Of a DNA stretch of 64,000 nt, positions 62,586 through 64,000 are shown piece after piece. The position numbers and the translations under genes are program-made. The DNA lies in contig NZ_JNLQ01000002.1 in assembly GCF_000703165.1 (NCBI RefSeq), positions 1,736,001-1,800,000 on the forward strand, read 5' to 3'. The notes under the pieces were generated by a model. That model was given only the letters and a program-made list of their open reading frames with translations. It was not told where the DNA came from and made no database searches. How positions within the stretch are numbered: the first letter of the stretch is position 1; each line of letters opens with the position of its first letter. This DNA is from Butyrivibrio sp. AE3004. GTDB taxonomy: Bacteria; Bacillota; Clostridia; Lachnospirales; Lachnospiraceae.

Positions 62586-62642
62586 GGCTTTCTCCTTTCC
62601 CTAAACAAAAACACTAAGCCTTGATTTACTCTGCCGATTTAT

Positions 62643-62669
62643 ATTTCGGCACATAAGTCATATTATTAA
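62643..62669 (-). promoter_or_regulatory. Weak SigD-like promoter upstream of the flagellar operon protein gene
   Basis: On the minus strand TTAA (62669-62666), 15 bases, then GCCGAAAT (62650-62643) resembles the Bacillus SigD pattern TAAA-N15-GCCGATAT with one mismatch in each box. A TGCCGA/TCGGCA hairpin overlaps it, so it may instead be RNA structure. Confidence 0.3.
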
Positions 62670-62728
62670 GGTGTATCTTCAAAATTTTTTAAATTTTATT
62701 ATTTGATATAATCCAATCTATATGACTT

Positions 62729-63487
62729 TTATCCTTCGGTTGTTGCAGTGTTATTATCTGTACCACTCTCAGTATTACTATCCTGATCCTGTGTCAATGC
62801 CTCAGCCTTTGCTGCATCTTCTTCTGCCTTCTTTTTCTGGTATTCCGCATCGTTCTTTTGTGCTTCTTCTATGAGTTCCTTTGCCCTTGCATAGTACTGT
62901 TCAAGTTTCTCGATATCCTTTTTATCAATAAGAGCTATCGCATCGGTATCCATCTGCTGATAGAAGGAATAAGCATCATATACCTTCTGCGCATCGGTAT
63001 ATACCATATTCTCATAAACAGGGAACTTATCCATAAGTGCCTGCAGATCGTCTGCCTGATTATGGATTTCCACGAAATGAGAATCCGCTACGGAATTAAC
63101 ATCGTCCATCTTGTAGTCTGTTCCGTCGATGTTAAGGTATGCCTCGCCGCTCTTATAGGTCACATAATCGACCTTACCTTCTACCTTCTCGCCGTTTTCA
63201 TTAGTTACGATAACAGTTTTTCCTACCAGGTCAGATGCTCTCGACATCGAAAAAGCTTCTGCCATATTGGATATCTGTTCAACCTGTGTAAAGGTTGCGT
63301 ACTGGTTAATATATTCGGTGTTGGATGTCGGCTCTAAAGGATCCTGATATTTCATCTGTGCGCAAAGGATATTCATGAAAGCGTTTTTATCATACCCCTG
63401 ATTGGAAGCCGCTGTCTTTTTGGCGTCTTCAACCTTGTTTGAGGTATCAAGAAGTTTACCGTTTTCTACTACTGCATTTACGCCCAT
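62729..63487 (-). CDS. flgD: Flagellar hook assembly protein FlgD
   Basis: A 252-residue hook cap protein. The N-terminal export and FlgE-scaffolding domain has FMNILCAQMKYQDPLEPTSN and YATFTQVEQISNMAEAF. A small beta domain follows (DLVGKTVIVTNENGEKVEGK). The C-terminal third (~165-252) is a Lys/Glu/Ala-rich helical tail ending in an Asn/Thr-rich stretch, unlike the FN3/Tudor end of enteric FlgD. A CGGAGG site precedes the ATG; the gene lies 22 bases after fliK. Confidence 0.92.
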   Translation of the reverse strand: MGVNAVVENGKLLDTSNKVEDAKKTAASNQGYDKNAFMNILCAQMKYQDPLEPTSNTEYINQYATFTQVEQISNMAEAFSMSRASDLVGKTVIVTNENGEKVEGKVDYVTYKSGEAYLNIDGTDYKMDDVNSVADSHFVEIHNQADDLQALMDKFPVYENMVYTDAQKVYDAYSFYQQMDTDAIALIDKKDIEKLEQYYARAKELIEEAQKNDAEYQKKKAEEDAAKAEALTQDQDSNTESGTDNNTATTEG

Positions 63488-63509
63488 TTGGTTACCTCCG
63501 ACAAATTTG

Positions 63510-64000
63510 TCATGCTGAGAAATCTACTGAATTACCGTTAATAGCCATCATTTCAGCTGTGAGCTGATCTGCTTCGTCAATTTCATCAAGTTCTTCCATT
63601 GAAAGGTCATCAAGTCGTATCCTTCTCATTGGCTTTCTGATGGAATTCTGAGCATCCTGATCATCCTGTCTCTGGCTCTGGCTGTCATTAAGCGTCTGGT
63701 CAAAAGCCCCCGCATTTACTGTAACTTCAACTGCAGTAACCTTTACGCCCTGTTCATTAAGCTTATCCTGAAGCTGCTGTATCTGGCTCTCTATAGCTGC
63801 TTTTACGTCCTCATTTTGTGTAAGGAATTTTGCAATTACATTTCCGTCTTTTGCTGCTTCAATGATTACATTAACGTTACCAAGACTTGCGGGATGAAGC
63901 TGCATCTCCATTGTTGTCGAATCTGCTTTAACATTCATCTTTATGAACTCGGTTATCTGATCCATTATCTCCTGAGTGTTCGCCCTTGCCATCTGCCCAT
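63510..64000 (-). CDS. fliK: Flagellar hook-length control protein FliK (5' partial)
   Basis: The C-terminal ~163 residues are in the window; the frame stays open past the edge (GQ before the MARANTQ methionine), so the internal ATG at 63992 is not the real start. The Flg_hook/FliK_C domain is clear: MQLHPASLGNVNVIIEA, GNVIAKFLTQNEDVKAAIES and LNEQGVKVTAVEVTV. A charged tail with RKPMRRIRLDD follows. FliK measures hook length and triggers the FlhB switch. It starts the visible flg cluster. Confidence 0.88.
   Translation of the reverse strand, partial: GQMARANTQEIMDQITEFIKMNVKADSTTMEMQLHPASLGNVNVIIEAAKDGNVIAKFLTQNEDVKAAIESQIQQLQDKLNEQGVKVTAVEVTVNAGAFDQTLNDSQSQRQDDQDAQNSIRKPMRRIRLDDLSMEELDEIDEADQLTAEMMAINGNSVDFSA

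Noticed and set aside
1..64000. CRISPR arrays, tRNA or rRNA genes, insertion sequences, prophage genes
   Set aside because: None seen on either strand; no regularly spaced repeats, transposase or integrase-like reading frames.

Overview
The window looks like a stretch of chromosome from a low-GC, motile anaerobe of the family Lachnospiraceae (Clostridia), most like Butyrivibrio or a close relative. That is an inference from gene content: a Firmicutes-type fla/che operon with FliY, CheC and CheD, MinCDE, a MecA adaptor, an Ech-type energy-converting [NiFe] hydrogenase, and an HgdC-type giant dehydratase activase. No rRNA, tRNA, CRISPR array, insertion sequence or phage gene was seen. Nearly every gene lies on the minus strand, so operons read from high to low coordinates; the one clear plus-strand gene is the dehydratase activase-like gene near the left edge.

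Left part (1-13.2 kb): a partial rhomboid-like membrane protein; the activase-like gene with a good promoter and a bidirectional terminator; four small or uncharacterised genes (DUF308-like, a DUF6765-like protein, a membrane protein and a coiled-coil protein); then metA (acetyl-CoA type), ligA, an rluF-like pseudouridine synthase and mecA.

Middle (13.3-28.2 kb): a ten-gene run echABCDEF-hypFCDE encodes the membrane hydrogenase and most of its metallocentre maturation set (hypA and hypB are not here). An ohrR-like redox regulator, the minCDE division-site operon and the rpsB-tsf translation operon with a structured leader follow.

Right part (28.2-64 kb): a very large motility region. Read 5' to 3' on the minus strand it runs fliK (cut by the window edge), flgD, a TIGR02530-type flagellar operon gene, flgE, then a 6-kb interruption, then flbD, motA, motB, fliL, fliM, fliY, fliO, fliP, fliQ, fliR, flhB, flhA, flhF, flhG, a PilZ/YcgR gene, cheB, cheA, cheW, cheC, cheD, a membrane protein, fliA, fapA, and an envelope module (119-aa protein, DUF6115 coiled-coil protein, MltG-like protein). 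Together these encode the hook, export gate, C-ring, stator, chemotaxis core and the sigma factor for late genes.

The most unusual feature is the interruption between flgE and flbD. It holds two tandem paralogous secreted proteins of about 890 residues (four fibronectin-III-like repeats and a lysine-rich C-terminal domain each) and one mini secreted protein, with intrinsic terminators on both sides and candidate promoters of its own. The adjacent flgE is about twice the usual length. Other points of interest are two minute overlapping ORFs leading into flgE, a 26-bp palindromic element shared by two distant ribosome binding sites, and Ala/Pro-rich tails on two hydrogenase subunits.
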